From: Caballeronia sp. TF1N1
GTDB lineage: Bacteria > Pseudomonadota > Gammaproteobacteria > Burkholderiales > Burkholderiaceae
Assembly: GCF_022878925.1 (NCBI RefSeq)
Contig: NZ_CP084627.1
Span: 1,178,001-1,242,000, forward strand
Length of the DNA: 64,000 nucleotides
Direction: 5' to 3'
Part shown: positions 1-9,044 of the stretch, piece after piece
Layout of the letters: each line of letters begins with the position of its first letter
Position numbering within the stretch: position 1 is the first letter of the stretch
Position numbers and translations under genes: made by a program
Notes under the pieces: model-generated
Seen by the model: only the letters and a program-made list of their open reading frames with translations
Databases searched by the model: none
Told to the model about the DNA's origin: nothing

Positions 1-285
1 CCCGAAGACTTCGGCGAGTTCGCCAAGCCCGCGACGACGCCATAGATCGATCTGGAACAGACGATCGCGCGCGGCGTTGAAGCCTTGCACGAAGAACGCG
101 TCGCTGTCGTTGGCCGCGTAGATATGCGGCACGCCCCAGCGATCCACCAGGATGTCCGAAGGCTCGGAAAGTCCTGCCACGGTGATCGTTTCAGTGGGGG
201 TATCGTCCGCGAGGGCGGATTGAATGGGAAGTGAGGCGAGCAATGCAGCGCTGAGCAGCGCGGAAATAAGGCGTCTTGCTGGCAT
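1..285 (-). CDS. Penicillin acylase family protein (5' part, runs off left edge)
   Basis: Only the first 95 codons are present; the gene continues beyond base 1. The chain opens with a Sec-type signal peptide (MPARRLISALLSAALLASL, cleavage probably after ALA near residue 26). It continues with the conserved N-terminal segment of penicillin/AHL acylases: the motif DRWGVPHIYA, then FFVQGFNAARDRLFQIDLWRR. Family members are periplasmic Ntn-hydrolases that cleave amide bonds of beta-lactams or acyl-homoserine lactones; which substrate applies cannot be told from this fragment, and the catalytic Ser lies outside the window. The ATG is preceded by AGGAGA. It is divergent from the SnoaL-like gene at 469. 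Confidence 0.85.
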   Translation of the reverse strand, partial: MPARRLISALLSAALLASLPIQSALADDTPTETITVAGLSEPSDILVDRWGVPHIYAANDSDAFFVQGFNAARDRLFQIDLWRRRGLGELAEVFG

Positions 286-468
286 GTAACCGTCTCCTGT
301 CGACAAGAGCCGGAACACACGCCTCCGACTCAAGTCTCATGCGAAGCTATTGTTGGATTTTGCGCACGACGCGTGACCATACGTCGATTCCGCGATCGCT
401 CGAACGTCGTATGAGACGTGACGATGAATCGCGCACGCAACCCGAAGCCTATCGCAAAGGAGAAACTC

Positions 469-849
469 ATGCCCGACGAAACTCTCGGCCCGGTTGAAGT
501 CGCGCGACGTGTTTATGAAGCGTATGTGAGGAAGGATCGTGCCGCTATCGAAGCGCTCATCGCGAAAGACTTCCATTTCACGAGTCCTCGCGATAACCGT
601 CTCGACCGCGCGACTTACTTCGCGCGTTGCTGGCCGAACGCGAACGCAATCGCCACCTTCGACTTCGTTCACATGAGGCAGGACGGTGAACATGTGTTCG
701 TCACGTACGATGCGCGCATGCTCGACGGCAAGGCCTTTCGCAACACGGAGATTCTCTCGATACGAGCCGGCGAGCTGCACGACGCGCAGGTATTCTTCGG
801 CTGGACGCTGCCGCACGAAGCGCCCGAAGGCGATTCAATTACGGCATGA
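469..849 (+). CDS. SnoaL-like / NTF2-fold protein
   Basis: A 126-residue protein with the look of a nuclear-transport-factor-2 fold: an N-terminal helix (VARRVYEAYVRKDRAAIEALI), then DFHFTSPRDNRLDR, the aromatic-rich ARCWPNA region and a C-terminal beta sheet ending in VFFGWTLP. Such proteins are small cytosolic cone-shaped barrels that act as isomerases, hydrolases or ligand binders; no catalytic assignment is possible here. The ATG at 469 follows AAAGGAG at 456-462, so it is preferred over an in-frame ATG at 418 that has no ribosome binding site. The next gene (pqiC) is convergent, 8 bases away. Confidence 0.75.
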   Translation: MPDETLGPVEVARRVYEAYVRKDRAAIEALIAKDFHFTSPRDNRLDRATYFARCWPNANAIATFDFVHMRQDGEHVFVTYDARMLDGKAFRNTEILSIRAGELHDAQVFFGWTLPHEAPEGDSITA

Positions 850-857
850 TTCCTCGT

Positions 858-1433
858 TCATTGCCGCATCTCGCCGAGCGCGGCCGCGATCTGCCGGCTC
901 ATCTGCGCGAGCGCGCGGCTATGCGCCGCGGCGATGGCGGCGAAACCATCGCCTTTCGTGTTTTCGTGCACGAGCGTGTGCCCGTCGAAATGCGATACAC
1001 CATCGGGGGCGCGAAGGCTCCAGAGTGCATCGAGCGTGACGGATTCGTCGATGACGGATTCGAAATGCATCACATCGACGCGTAGCTGATAGGTCTTGAT
1101 GTCCGCACTCGCCGGATAAATCGACACATTGTCCACGCCAAGCACGCGCGACAAATCCGCTGCCAACGTACGCGCGATATTCTCTTTCAACGGCTCGCCC
1201 CAGCGCGCGTACTCGTTCACGGTCACTTCGTTCGGCATGGTTCGCGTGATCATTTGCGGCTTGTCGACAAGGTCGGGAACCGTCACGGGCCCCACGGTCA
1301 CGCGAACGGGCCTGACATTCGCGGCAGGTTGCAGTGTGGCTTCGGGACTTAACGTATAGAACGCGGCCTTGGGCGATGCACCACACGCGCCGACCATGAC
1401 GATGAGCGCTGGAACGAAGAAACGGTATATCAC
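858..1433 (-). CDS. pqiC: PqiC-like outer-membrane lipoprotein (ABC transport auxiliary)
   Basis: A 191-residue lipoprotein. It starts with a hydrophobic stretch ending in a lipobox (VMVGAC, Cys at residue 17). A YmbA/PqiC domain follows (residues about 25-185) with the typical YTLSPEA opening and VGPVTVPDLVDKPQMI strand. In E. coli PqiC sits in the outer membrane and docks with the PqiB tunnel. The start is GTG with GGAGG eight bases upstream and overlaps the pqiB stop by 4 bases, which argues for translational coupling. It is the last gene of the long minus-strand series beginning near 10826. Confidence 0.9.
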   Translation of the reverse strand: MIYRFFVPALIVMVGACGASPKAAFYTLSPEATLQPAANVRPVRVTVGPVTVPDLVDKPQMITRTMPNEVTVNEYARWGEPLKENIARTLAADLSRVLGVDNVSIYPASADIKTYQLRVDVMHFESVIDESVTLDALWSLRAPDGVSHFDGHTLVHENTKGDGFAAIAAAHSRALAQMSRQIAAALGEMRQ

Positions 1434-3082
1434 CTTTTATCCTCCGGCTTGCCGCGCAGAATCGCTTCCGGATGCTGTTCGAGATACTCCGCGAGATTGC
1501 GGAATGCAGCGGCCGTGCGCGACAACTCACGCATGGTTTCGGCGGTGCTGGTCTGCAACGGCGAGTCGCTCTGCAACGCGCGGCTCGTCGCGCCGAGCGC
1601 ATCGCGTGCAGCCGCGAGCGTTGCTTTCGCTTGTGGCGCGACGTCGGTGTCGAGCGTTTTGATAAGCACCTGCGCCTGTTTGAGCGTATCGCGCAGGTCA
1701 TTGCTGATCCCTTCGATCGGAATCTTGTTGAACTTCGCCACGAGTGCCTGCACGGAGTCCTGCAATGACTGCAAGCCGCCCGGCACGGTCGGGATTTCCG
1801 GCGGATCGCCGCTTGTGTCCATCTTTTCTTTCGGCGTGTTCGGGAAGAAATCGACCGCGATATAGCGCTGTCCCGTCAGGATGCTACCGGTACGCAATTG
1901 CCCGCGAAAGCCGTGCTCGACCATGTATTGCAAGAGCTGATGCCGGTCGGGCACGAGACGTCCCGTCTTGTCGCCTGCCCGTATGCGCATGGTGAAGCGT
2001 TCTGGATAGAAGTTCACGCGTACGGGGATGCTGAATTCCCGCCGCACCGGATCGTATTGCGTATTGATCGCCGTCACTTCGCCGAGCACGATACCGCGAA
2101 AATCCACTTCCGCGCCGACCGACAGACCGCGCACCGATTCCTTGAAATTGAACACGTAGGTATCGACGATACGATCATGCCGCTTCATCGCTTCGGGGCG
2201 TGTTCCGAAGAGCTGGAACACGCTGCTCGCAGGCGCTTCCGCCAAATCCTGATGATCCGAGCTATCGGCGAGCTCTTTCAAGGGCGCCGGCGTTTCGAAT
2301 GCGAGCCCGCCCACGAGTATCGCGACGAGCGATTCCGTGTCCATCTTCACACCGGTCGAGTCGAGCTTGACGTCCACGCCGCTCGCCTGCCAGAAGCGCG
2401 TATCGAGCTTGACGTACTTGTCGTAAGGGGCGTTGACGAAGATGTGGATGGTCACGCCCATGCCGTCCGCATCGAGCTCATAGGCGGTCACCTGTCCCAC
2501 CTGGAGACGCCTGAAGTAGATCGGTGCACCGGCATCGAGCGAACCCATGGTCGGGCTCTTCAACACGAACTCGCGCCCCGGCACGTCCGCCGTGATGACA
2601 GGCGGCGATTCGAGCCCGGTATAGTCGTGACGCTTCGCGCTCTTCACGCCCACATCCACGCCGATGAACGCGCCTCCGATCAACGTGCCGAGGCCCGACA
2701 CCGTGCCGCCTGAAATGCGCGGGCGCACGACCCAGAAGCGTGTGTCGTCGACGAGCATGTGTTCCGCATCCTTCGCCATTTCCGCCGATGCGATCACGCG
2801 CTTGTGATCCGGCGCGAGCACCACGCTCTTCACCGTGCCGATATCCACGTTCTTGTACTTGAGCTTGGTCTTGCCCGCTTCGAGCCCCTCGCCCGTGTTG
2901 AAAGTAATGGAGATCGTCGGACCTTTCTCGAGGATGGCCTGCACCGCGAGCCATCCGCCGATCAGCACCGCGATGAACGGCACGAGCCAGATCAGCGAAA
3001 TGCCGAAGCGCGGGCGGCGGGCGGGCAAGGCTTCGGGAAATTCATCCGGAGGCGCTCGCTTGATGTCGGGAGGTTCAGCCAT
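1430..3082 (-). CDS. pqiB: PqiB, intermembrane MCE-domain protein
   Basis: A 550-residue membrane-anchored protein. One N-terminal transmembrane helix (about residues 26-46, SLIWLVPFIAVLIGGWLAV) is followed by three MCE/MlaD domains, starting near residues 50 (ISITFNTGEGLEAGKTKLKY), 165 and 305 (FNFKESVRGLSVGAEVDFRG). The C-terminal region of about 130 residues is helical. E. coli PqiB forms a hexameric, syringe-like tunnel across the periplasm that moves lipids between membranes; the same role is inferred here. The gene overlaps pqiA by 8 bases and pqiC by 4. Length and domain number match the family. Confidence 0.93.
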   Translation of the reverse strand: MAEPPDIKRAPPDEFPEALPARRPRFGISLIWLVPFIAVLIGGWLAVQAILEKGPTISITFNTGEGLEAGKTKLKYKNVDIGTVKSVVLAPDHKRVIASAEMAKDAEHMLVDDTRFWVVRPRISGGTVSGLGTLIGGAFIGVDVGVKSAKRHDYTGLESPPVITADVPGREFVLKSPTMGSLDAGAPIYFRRLQVGQVTAYELDADGMGVTIHIFVNAPYDKYVKLDTRFWQASGVDVKLDSTGVKMDTESLVAILVGGLAFETPAPLKELADSSDHQDLAEAPASSVFQLFGTRPEAMKRHDRIVDTYVFNFKESVRGLSVGAEVDFRGIVLGEVTAINTQYDPVRREFSIPVRVNFYPERFTMRIRAGDKTGRLVPDRHQLLQYMVEHGFRGQLRTGSILTGQRYIAVDFFPNTPKEKMDTSGDPPEIPTVPGGLQSLQDSVQALVAKFNKIPIEGISNDLRDTLKQAQVLIKTLDTDVAPQAKATLAAARDALGATSRALQSDSPLQTSTAETMRELSRTAAAFRNLAEYLEQHPEAILRGKPEDKR

Positions 3083-4340
3083 GTCCTTGGTCCGCGGCGT
3101 CCCAGATGAGACGCGGGTCGAATGCCATTGCCGCGAACATCGTCAGCACGACGACTCCACCGAAAGCAATGGCGGCGGCGCCCGCGCGTATCGTCGCCAG
3201 CGCATTGAACTGCACGAGCGCGACGAGCACGGTGATCACGTAAATATCGAGCATCGACCAGCGACCGACGAACTCGACGATGCGATAGATCTTCGTGCGC
3301 CGCGCGGGCAGCCAGCGCGAGCGCATCTGCGTGCTGACGACGAGCATGAGCAGCGCGAGTATCTTGAGCATGGGCACGGCAATGCTCGCGATGAACACCA
3401 GCACCGCGAGCGGCCATGAACCCGAAGTCCACAGATAGGCGACACCGCTCATGATGGTGTCCTTCTGCGCGCCGAAGAGCGAACTCGTATCCATCACGGG
3501 CAGCACGTTGGCGGGCACGTAGAGCACCATCGCGGCGATCAGCAGCGCCCACGTTCGCTCGATGCTGTCGGGCTTGCGAAAGTGCAGCCGTGCGTGACAA
3601 CGCGGACAGTTTCCGTCGTGTGCATGCGGCGGCGCCTTGGAGACGAGCGCGCAATCGTGACAGACGAAGAAGCCCGCTTGTTTCGCGGTGCGCGCGTGGC
3701 CGCGATAAGCAGGGGCATCGGCGAGGCTGCTTTTGTAGATCAATGCCCATGCCTCGCGCGGATCGAACGATGCCGAAGCGCCCGAGATCAGCAGCATGAC
3801 GCCGCCGAATGCAAAGAGCGCAAGGCCAGGCACGACACTCGCGATATGCGCAAGTTTCACGAGCGCCACGAGAAAGCCGAGGATCAGCACCTCGGTCATG
3901 CCCCACGGCCGCACCGTATGCAACGCACGAAAGGCGGCACGTCCGGCACGCGGCGCGTAGCCCCTGCTCAGTGGAACGAGCAGCCACGCCATGGCGCACA
4001 TCTCGGCAAGCGGCATGATGAACGTGGTCGCGAGCACGAGCCCCGCGATGGGCCACATGCCATCGGCGTAAAGCACACGCACCGCGCCGAGCAGGGTGGT
4101 TTGAACCACCGTGCCGCTCACTTCGAGTCCCACGATAGGAAACGCATTGGCGATGCAGAACATCGTGAGGGCGGCGAGCGTGCAGGCAAGCGCGCGATTC
4201 AGTCCATCGGGACGATTGCGATACAGTGGCGCGCCGCAACGTGCGCAGCGCGCGACGCCGCCTCTTTGCAGCACGGTTTCATGTTGCAGGAGATCGCATT
4301 CGTGACAGGCGATCAAACGCATGTTGACGTGCGCGTTCAT
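3075..4340 (-). CDS. pqiA: PqiA, inner-membrane paraquat-inducible protein A
   Basis: A 421-residue protein built of two related PqiA halves. Each begins with a rubredoxin-like zinc-binding cysteine pair set (CHECDLL...CARCG near residues 13-36; CHDC...CPRCHARL in the second half near residue 220) followed by about four membrane helices. PqiA is the inner-membrane partner of the MCE protein PqiB. Its ATG overlaps the stop of the outer-membrane factor gene (ATGA), physically tying the Pqi genes to the efflux genes upstream. In E. coli the pqi genes belong to the SoxRS regulon; no SoxS site was looked for successfully here. Confidence 0.93.
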   Translation of the reverse strand: MNAHVNMRLIACHECDLLQHETVLQRGGVARCARCGAPLYRNRPDGLNRALACTLAALTMFCIANAFPIVGLEVSGTVVQTTLLGAVRVLYADGMWPIAGLVLATTFIMPLAEMCAMAWLLVPLSRGYAPRAGRAAFRALHTVRPWGMTEVLILGFLVALVKLAHIASVVPGLALFAFGGVMLLISGASASFDPREAWALIYKSSLADAPAYRGHARTAKQAGFFVCHDCALVSKAPPHAHDGNCPRCHARLHFRKPDSIERTWALLIAAMVLYVPANVLPVMDTSSLFGAQKDTIMSGVAYLWTSGSWPLAVLVFIASIAVPMLKILALLMLVVSTQMRSRWLPARRTKIYRIVEFVGRWSMLDIYVITVLVALVQFNALATIRAGAAAIAFGGVVVLTMFAAMAFDPRLIWDAADQGHG

Positions 4341-5827
4341 GGCGATGGCTCGTCCTTCGCATCGCGTTTGACCACCGCGCCGCGCGTGTCGTAAACCACT
4401 GCCGTGCGTTGCTCGGCTTCCGCGACCCAGCCGCCGCCCATCGCCTTGTAGAGCGAAACCATGGCATTGAGCGCGGCGGCCTGCGTCTGCGTATAGCTCA
4501 ACTGCGACTGGAAGAGGCTGCGTTCCGCATCGAGCACTTCGATATAGCTCGTGTAGCCACCCTCGTAACGCAGCCGCGCGAGATTGGCGTAGGTGCGCAA
4601 GGCATCGACCTGACGGCCCTGCACATCGCGTGCTTCGCGGCTCTTGGTTAGCGTGATGAGACTGTCGTCGACATCCTGAAAGGCCACTTGAATCGCTTTT
4701 TCATAGGAGAAAAGCGCTTGTTGCTGCTGCGCTTCCGCCGCCTTGACTTGTCCGCTGATCGCTCCGCCCGTGAAGATGGGCTGCGTCACGGCACCCGCGA
4801 ACGACCACGCGCGCGCCGCTCCCGTGAAGAGTTGCGAGAATTGCGTGCTTGCAGTGCCGAAGAGGCCCGTGAGCGATATCGACGGAAAATACAGCGCCCG
4901 CGCCGCGCCAATCTGCGCATTCGCCGCAATCAGGTTCTGCTCCACCTGACGCAGATCCGGCCGCCGCGTGAGCAACTCCGAGGGCAGACCTTCTGGGACT
5001 TGCGGCGTGGCCAGGTCGTCGAGTTCGCGGTCGCGTGCGATGCCTTGCGGATTACGGCCCAGCAGAATGGACAACGCGTTTTCTTGCGTGGCGATCTGCT
5101 GTTCGAGTTGCGGAATCGTCGCGAGCGCGGCCTGATACTCCGACTGCGACTGCGCCAGTTCCATCTGCGAGACTTCGCCGTATTGAAAGCGCAGGCCGAA
5201 CACGATCACGGACTCCTGCCGGCTCTTGACCGTGGCTCGCGCAATATCGAGTTGCCGGTCGAGCGAAACGAGCGTGATGTAGGTCGATGCCACCGAAGCC
5301 ACCAACGACAAAATAGTCGCTCGGCGGCCTTCCTCACTTGCAAGCAGACTAGCGCGTGCGCTTTCCGTCTGACGCCGCAAGCGCCCGAACACGTCTATTT
5401 CCCACGAAGCATTCAACGCGAGTTGATACTGATTGATGACCGTGCCTACGCCCGGCGGCAATTGCGCGGACCCGATGGGTAAGCGCTCGCGCTCGGCATT
5501 CGCGCCCAATCCCACTTGCGGAAACAGCTGCGAACGCGTGACTTGAAATTGCCCGAGGAATTCATCGACGCGCGCCGCCGCGATTTTCACATCCTTGTTC
5601 TCCTGCAACGCAATGGCGATCAACTGATTCAACGCGGGGTCCTGAAATTGCTCCCACCATGCCGTGTTGGCGATCTCGTTCGATTGCTGTGCGGCGAAGC
5701 GAAAGCTATCGGGCGTTTCGATGGCGGGACGCTCGTAATTCGGCCCGAGCAGACAACCGCCGAGCATCGACGACACGATCAGCACGATCACACGCGATGA
5801 CGGTTTCATGGCTATGTTTGAGCGCAT
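4337..5827 (-). CDS. RND efflux outer-membrane factor (NodT/OprM family lipoprotein)
   Basis: A 496-residue TolC-like channel subunit. The lipobox MLGGC gives a lipidated mature N-terminus, followed by the family motif GPNYERPAIETPDSFR. The two repeated coiled-coil outer-membrane-efflux domains follow, with the ELLTRRPDLRQVEQNLIAANAQIGAARA signature region in the middle (ELLTRRPDLR, then IGAARALYFPSI). The start at 5827 lies one base after the RND pump stop and has GGAGG eight bases upstream within the pump gene; an upstream in-frame start at 5860 lacks this. It completes a tripartite pump with the two upstream genes. Confidence 0.92.
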   Translation of the reverse strand: MRSNIAMKPSSRVIVLIVSSMLGGCLLGPNYERPAIETPDSFRFAAQQSNEIANTAWWEQFQDPALNQLIAIALQENKDVKIAAARVDEFLGQFQVTRSQLFPQVGLGANAERERLPIGSAQLPPGVGTVINQYQLALNASWEIDVFGRLRRQTESARASLLASEEGRRATILSLVASVASTYITLVSLDRQLDIARATVKSRQESVIVFGLRFQYGEVSQMELAQSQSEYQAALATIPQLEQQIATQENALSILLGRNPQGIARDRELDDLATPQVPEGLPSELLTRRPDLRQVEQNLIAANAQIGAARALYFPSISLTGLFGTASTQFSQLFTGAARAWSFAGAVTQPIFTGGAISGQVKAAEAQQQQALFSYEKAIQVAFQDVDDSLITLTKSREARDVQGRQVDALRTYANLARLRYEGGYTSYIEVLDAERSLFQSQLSYTQTQAAALNAMVSLYKAMGGGWVAEAEQRTAVVYDTRGAVVKRDAKDEPSP

Positions 5828-5828
5828 G

Positions 5829-8800
5829 TCATTCGCCTCCGTGCGTCGCGGGCCCGTCATGGTCCGCCGCGGGCGATGAACCCGCTTCGCCCTTGCCTTC
5901 GCCTTTCTTCTTCGACCCGAACCTGGCGCTCATGGTCTCGATGACGTAATAGAACATCGGGATGAAGAACACGGCGATGAGCGTGGCGCCCAGCATCCCG
6001 CCGATCACACCCGTGCCGATGGAATGCCGGCTATTCGCCGATGCCCCCGTCGCAATCGCGAGCGGCACGCAGCCGAGAATGAACGCGAGCGATGTCATCA
6101 CGATCGGGCGCAGGCGCTCGGATGCGGCGGTCATCGCGGACTCGTAGATGGACTTGCCCGCTTCGCGGTTGAGCACCGCGAACTCGAAGATCAGAATGGC
6201 GTTCTTCGCCGCGAGCGCAACGAGCATGGTGAGGCCGATCTGAAAGTACACGTTGTTGTCGAGCCCGCGCAGCAGAATGGCGAGCAGTGCGCCGAACAAG
6301 GCGAAGGGCACGGCGAGCAAGACGCCCATCGGCAACGACCACTTCTCGTATTGCGCGGCGAGAATCAGGAACACCATGACGAGGCCGAAGACGAACACCA
6401 TCGCCGATGAACTGCCCGAGCTCTGTTCCTCGTATGCCTGACCGCTCCACGCAATGCCGTAGTCCTGCGGCAACGTGCTCGTCGCAATGTCCTGCAGCGC
6501 GGCCATGGCCTGCCCCGTGCTGTAACCGGGCGCGGCGTTGGCCGTGATCTTCACTGCGGGAAAATTGTTGAAGCGCGTGATCAGATCGGGACCGGTCACG
6601 TACTTGTACGTGACCACGGATTTCAACGGCACCATTTCGCCTGAACTGCCGCGCACGAAGATGCGATTCAGGTCCTCGGGCGTGCGACGCTCCGACGATT
6701 CCGCCTGCAGGATCACCTGCCACAGACGGCTGTCCTTGTTGAACTGCGAGACGTAGAGCGAACCGAACATGGTCTGCATCGCGCTGTAGACATCCTGCAC
6801 CGGAACGCCGAGCGTTTCGGACTTGGCACGATCCACTTCGACCTGAAGCTGTTGCGCGTTGGCGTTGAACGTGGATGTCACGCCCTGCAATTCGGGCCGT
6901 TGCTTCGCTTTCGCCAGATAATCCTGCACCCTGGCCGATATCTGCGCGCTGCCCGCATCGCCCTTACTTTGTATCCACATCTCCAAACCGCCTGTCGTGC
7001 CAAGGCCCGGAATGGAAGGCGGATTGACGGGCAGCACGATACCCTGACTCACCGTGGACAAATTCTTGTACGCGCCGAGCAGCACGGCGCGCGCATTTTG
7101 CGTGCGAATGTTCGCGGACGAATAGCGCTCATCGAAACTCTTGAAGCCGACGAAGAACGTACCCGCGTTGTTCTTCGTCTGACTGTCGAGCAGGCTGAAG
7201 CCATCCACCGTGGTGATACTGTCCACGCCTGGCTGCTTCATGAAGTAATCGGTTACGCGTTCCGAGACTTCTCCGGTGCGGTCGAGGCTCGCGGCATCGG
7301 GCATGATCACCGCACCGAGCAGATACCCCTGGTCCTCGGGCGGCAAGAAGCTCGTGGGTATCGACTTCACCATCCAGATCGAAAGGCCGATCATGCCCGC
7401 GAAGATCAGCAACATGAGGACCGAGCGCTTGATGACGAACGCCACCGAGCGCGAATAACCGCGCGTCATCTTCGCGAAGCCGTTGTCGAACCATACGAAA
7501 AAGCGCGCCTTTTTGCCATGCTCGGGCTTGAGCAACAGCGCCGCGAGCGCGGGCGACAAGGTCAACGCAACGATCCCGGAGAACACCACGGATATGGCGA
7601 TCGTGATGGCGAACTGCTTGTACAACTGCCCGGTGATGCCACCGAGAAACGCCACGGGCACGAACACCGCGCACAGCACGAGCACGATAGCGACGACCGG
7701 TCCCGAGACTTCGTCCATTGCGCGCTTCGCGGCTTCTTTCGGCGGCAGCTTGAAGACCGTCATGTTGCGCTCGACGTTCTCGATCACGACGATGGCATCG
7801 TCCACCACGATCCCTATCGCCAGCACCATCCCGAACAACGTGAGCATGTTGATGGAAAAGCCGAGCAGCGACATGCCCACGAAAGTGCCGACGATCGACA
7901 CCGGCACCGCCAGCACCGGAATGAGCGTCGCGCGTATGCTCTGCAGAAACAGATACACGACGATCACCACGAGCACGAGTGCTTCGAAGAAGGTGTGGAT
8001 CACATCGGCGATCGAAGCGCGCGTGAACTCGGTGGTATCCATCGAAACGCGATAGTCGATCCCTTCCGGAAATGACTTCTTCATCTGTTCGAGCGTGGCG
8101 CGCACTTGCTTCGATACATCGAGCGCGTTCGCGCCCGGCTGCTGATACACGGCGATCACCGTTGCGGGCTTGCCCTGAAAGCGGCTGCGGATCGAATAAT
8201 CCTTCTGTCCGAGTTCGACGCGCGCCACGTCTTTCAAGCGCACGATAGCGGCGCCTCCGTTCTGCGCGCGAATGATGATGTTCTCGAACTCGGCAGGCGT
8301 GGCGAGCCGTCCCGTGGTGGTGACGGCGAACGACTGCTGCACGGGCGTGCCCGTCGGCGATTGTCCGATACTGCCCACCGCAAACTGCTGGTTCTGATTG
8401 GACACCGCACTCTGCACTTGAGAAGGCGTCACGCCGAGCTGTGCCATGCGTTCGGGCTTGAGCCAGATGCGCATGGCGTAATCCGGAAAGCCGAAGATGC
8501 TCGCCTGATTCGCGCCGGGAATGCGCTTCAGTGCATCGAGCACGTAGATGTTCGCGTAGTTGGCGATATACGTCGCGTCGTAGCGGTTGCTCGACGAATA
8601 GATGGCGATCACCATCATGAACGCCGACGACTTCTTCTGTACCTGCACCCCTTGCGCCTGCACCGATTGCGGCAACTGCGGCAGTGCAAGGTTCACGCGA
8701 TTCTGCACGTCCACTTGCGCGAGTTGCGGGTTGGTGCCGATATCGAAGAACACGTTGAGCGTCATTTGTCCCGTCGATGAGCTCGACGAGTTCATGTAGA

Positions 8801-9032
8801 TCATGTTGTCCGCGCCGTTCACCTGTTGCTCGATCGGCGCGGCCACGTTGTTGGTGACGACATCCGCGCTTGCGCCGGGATACTGAGCCGTCACCGTGAC
8901 CTGCGCAGGCGTGATGTCCGGATACTGCGCGATCGGCAACGCGAGCATGGCGATGACGCCCGCAAGCGTGATGACGATCGACACGACCATCGCGAAGATC
9001 GGCCGGTCGATGAAGAAGTGAGAGAATTTCAT
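5829..9032 (-). CDS. RND multidrug efflux pump, HAE1 family permease
   Basis: A 1067-residue AcrB/MexB-type inner-membrane pump. It opens with FFIDRPIFAMVVSIVI (first membrane helix) and PIAQYPDITP, as usual for HAE1 proteins. Proton-relay residues are present as a DD pair in GIVVDDAIVVIENVERN (fourth transmembrane helix, about residue 405). The large periplasmic porter/docking loops and the C-terminal membrane block (AAKNAILIFEFA) are complete. The length fits the family. It uses proton motive force to expel drugs or other amphiphiles; the substrate is unknown. The start is 12 bases past the adaptor stop. The C-terminal tail is rich in Lys/Gly/Asp. Confidence 0.94.
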   Translation of the reverse strand: MKFSHFFIDRPIFAMVVSIVITLAGVIAMLALPIAQYPDITPAQVTVTAQYPGASADVVTNNVAAPIEQQVNGADNMIYMNSSSSSTGQMTLNVFFDIGTNPQLAQVDVQNRVNLALPQLPQSVQAQGVQVQKKSSAFMMVIAIYSSSNRYDATYIANYANIYVLDALKRIPGANQASIFGFPDYAMRIWLKPERMAQLGVTPSQVQSAVSNQNQQFAVGSIGQSPTGTPVQQSFAVTTTGRLATPAEFENIIIRAQNGGAAIVRLKDVARVELGQKDYSIRSRFQGKPATVIAVYQQPGANALDVSKQVRATLEQMKKSFPEGIDYRVSMDTTEFTRASIADVIHTFFEALVLVVIVVYLFLQSIRATLIPVLAVPVSIVGTFVGMSLLGFSINMLTLFGMVLAIGIVVDDAIVVIENVERNMTVFKLPPKEAAKRAMDEVSGPVVAIVLVLCAVFVPVAFLGGITGQLYKQFAITIAISVVFSGIVALTLSPALAALLLKPEHGKKARFFVWFDNGFAKMTRGYSRSVAFVIKRSVLMLLIFAGMIGLSIWMVKSIPTSFLPPEDQGYLLGAVIMPDAASLDRTGEVSERVTDYFMKQPGVDSITTVDGFSLLDSQTKNNAGTFFVGFKSFDERYSSANIRTQNARAVLLGAYKNLSTVSQGIVLPVNPPSIPGLGTTGGLEMWIQSKGDAGSAQISARVQDYLAKAKQRPELQGVTSTFNANAQQLQVEVDRAKSETLGVPVQDVYSAMQTMFGSLYVSQFNKDSRLWQVILQAESSERRTPEDLNRIFVRGSSGEMVPLKSVVTYKYVTGPDLITRFNNFPAVKITANAAPGYSTGQAMAALQDIATSTLPQDYGIAWSGQAYEEQSSGSSSAMVFVFGLVMVFLILAAQYEKWSLPMGVLLAVPFALFGALLAILLRGLDNNVYFQIGLTMLVALAAKNAILIFEFAVLNREAGKSIYESAMTAASERLRPIVMTSLAFILGCVPLAIATGASANSRHSIGTGVIGGMLGATLIAVFFIPMFYYVIETMSARFGSKKKGEGKGEAGSSPAADHDGPATHGGE

Positions 9033-9044
9033 GGCGGCCTTCGC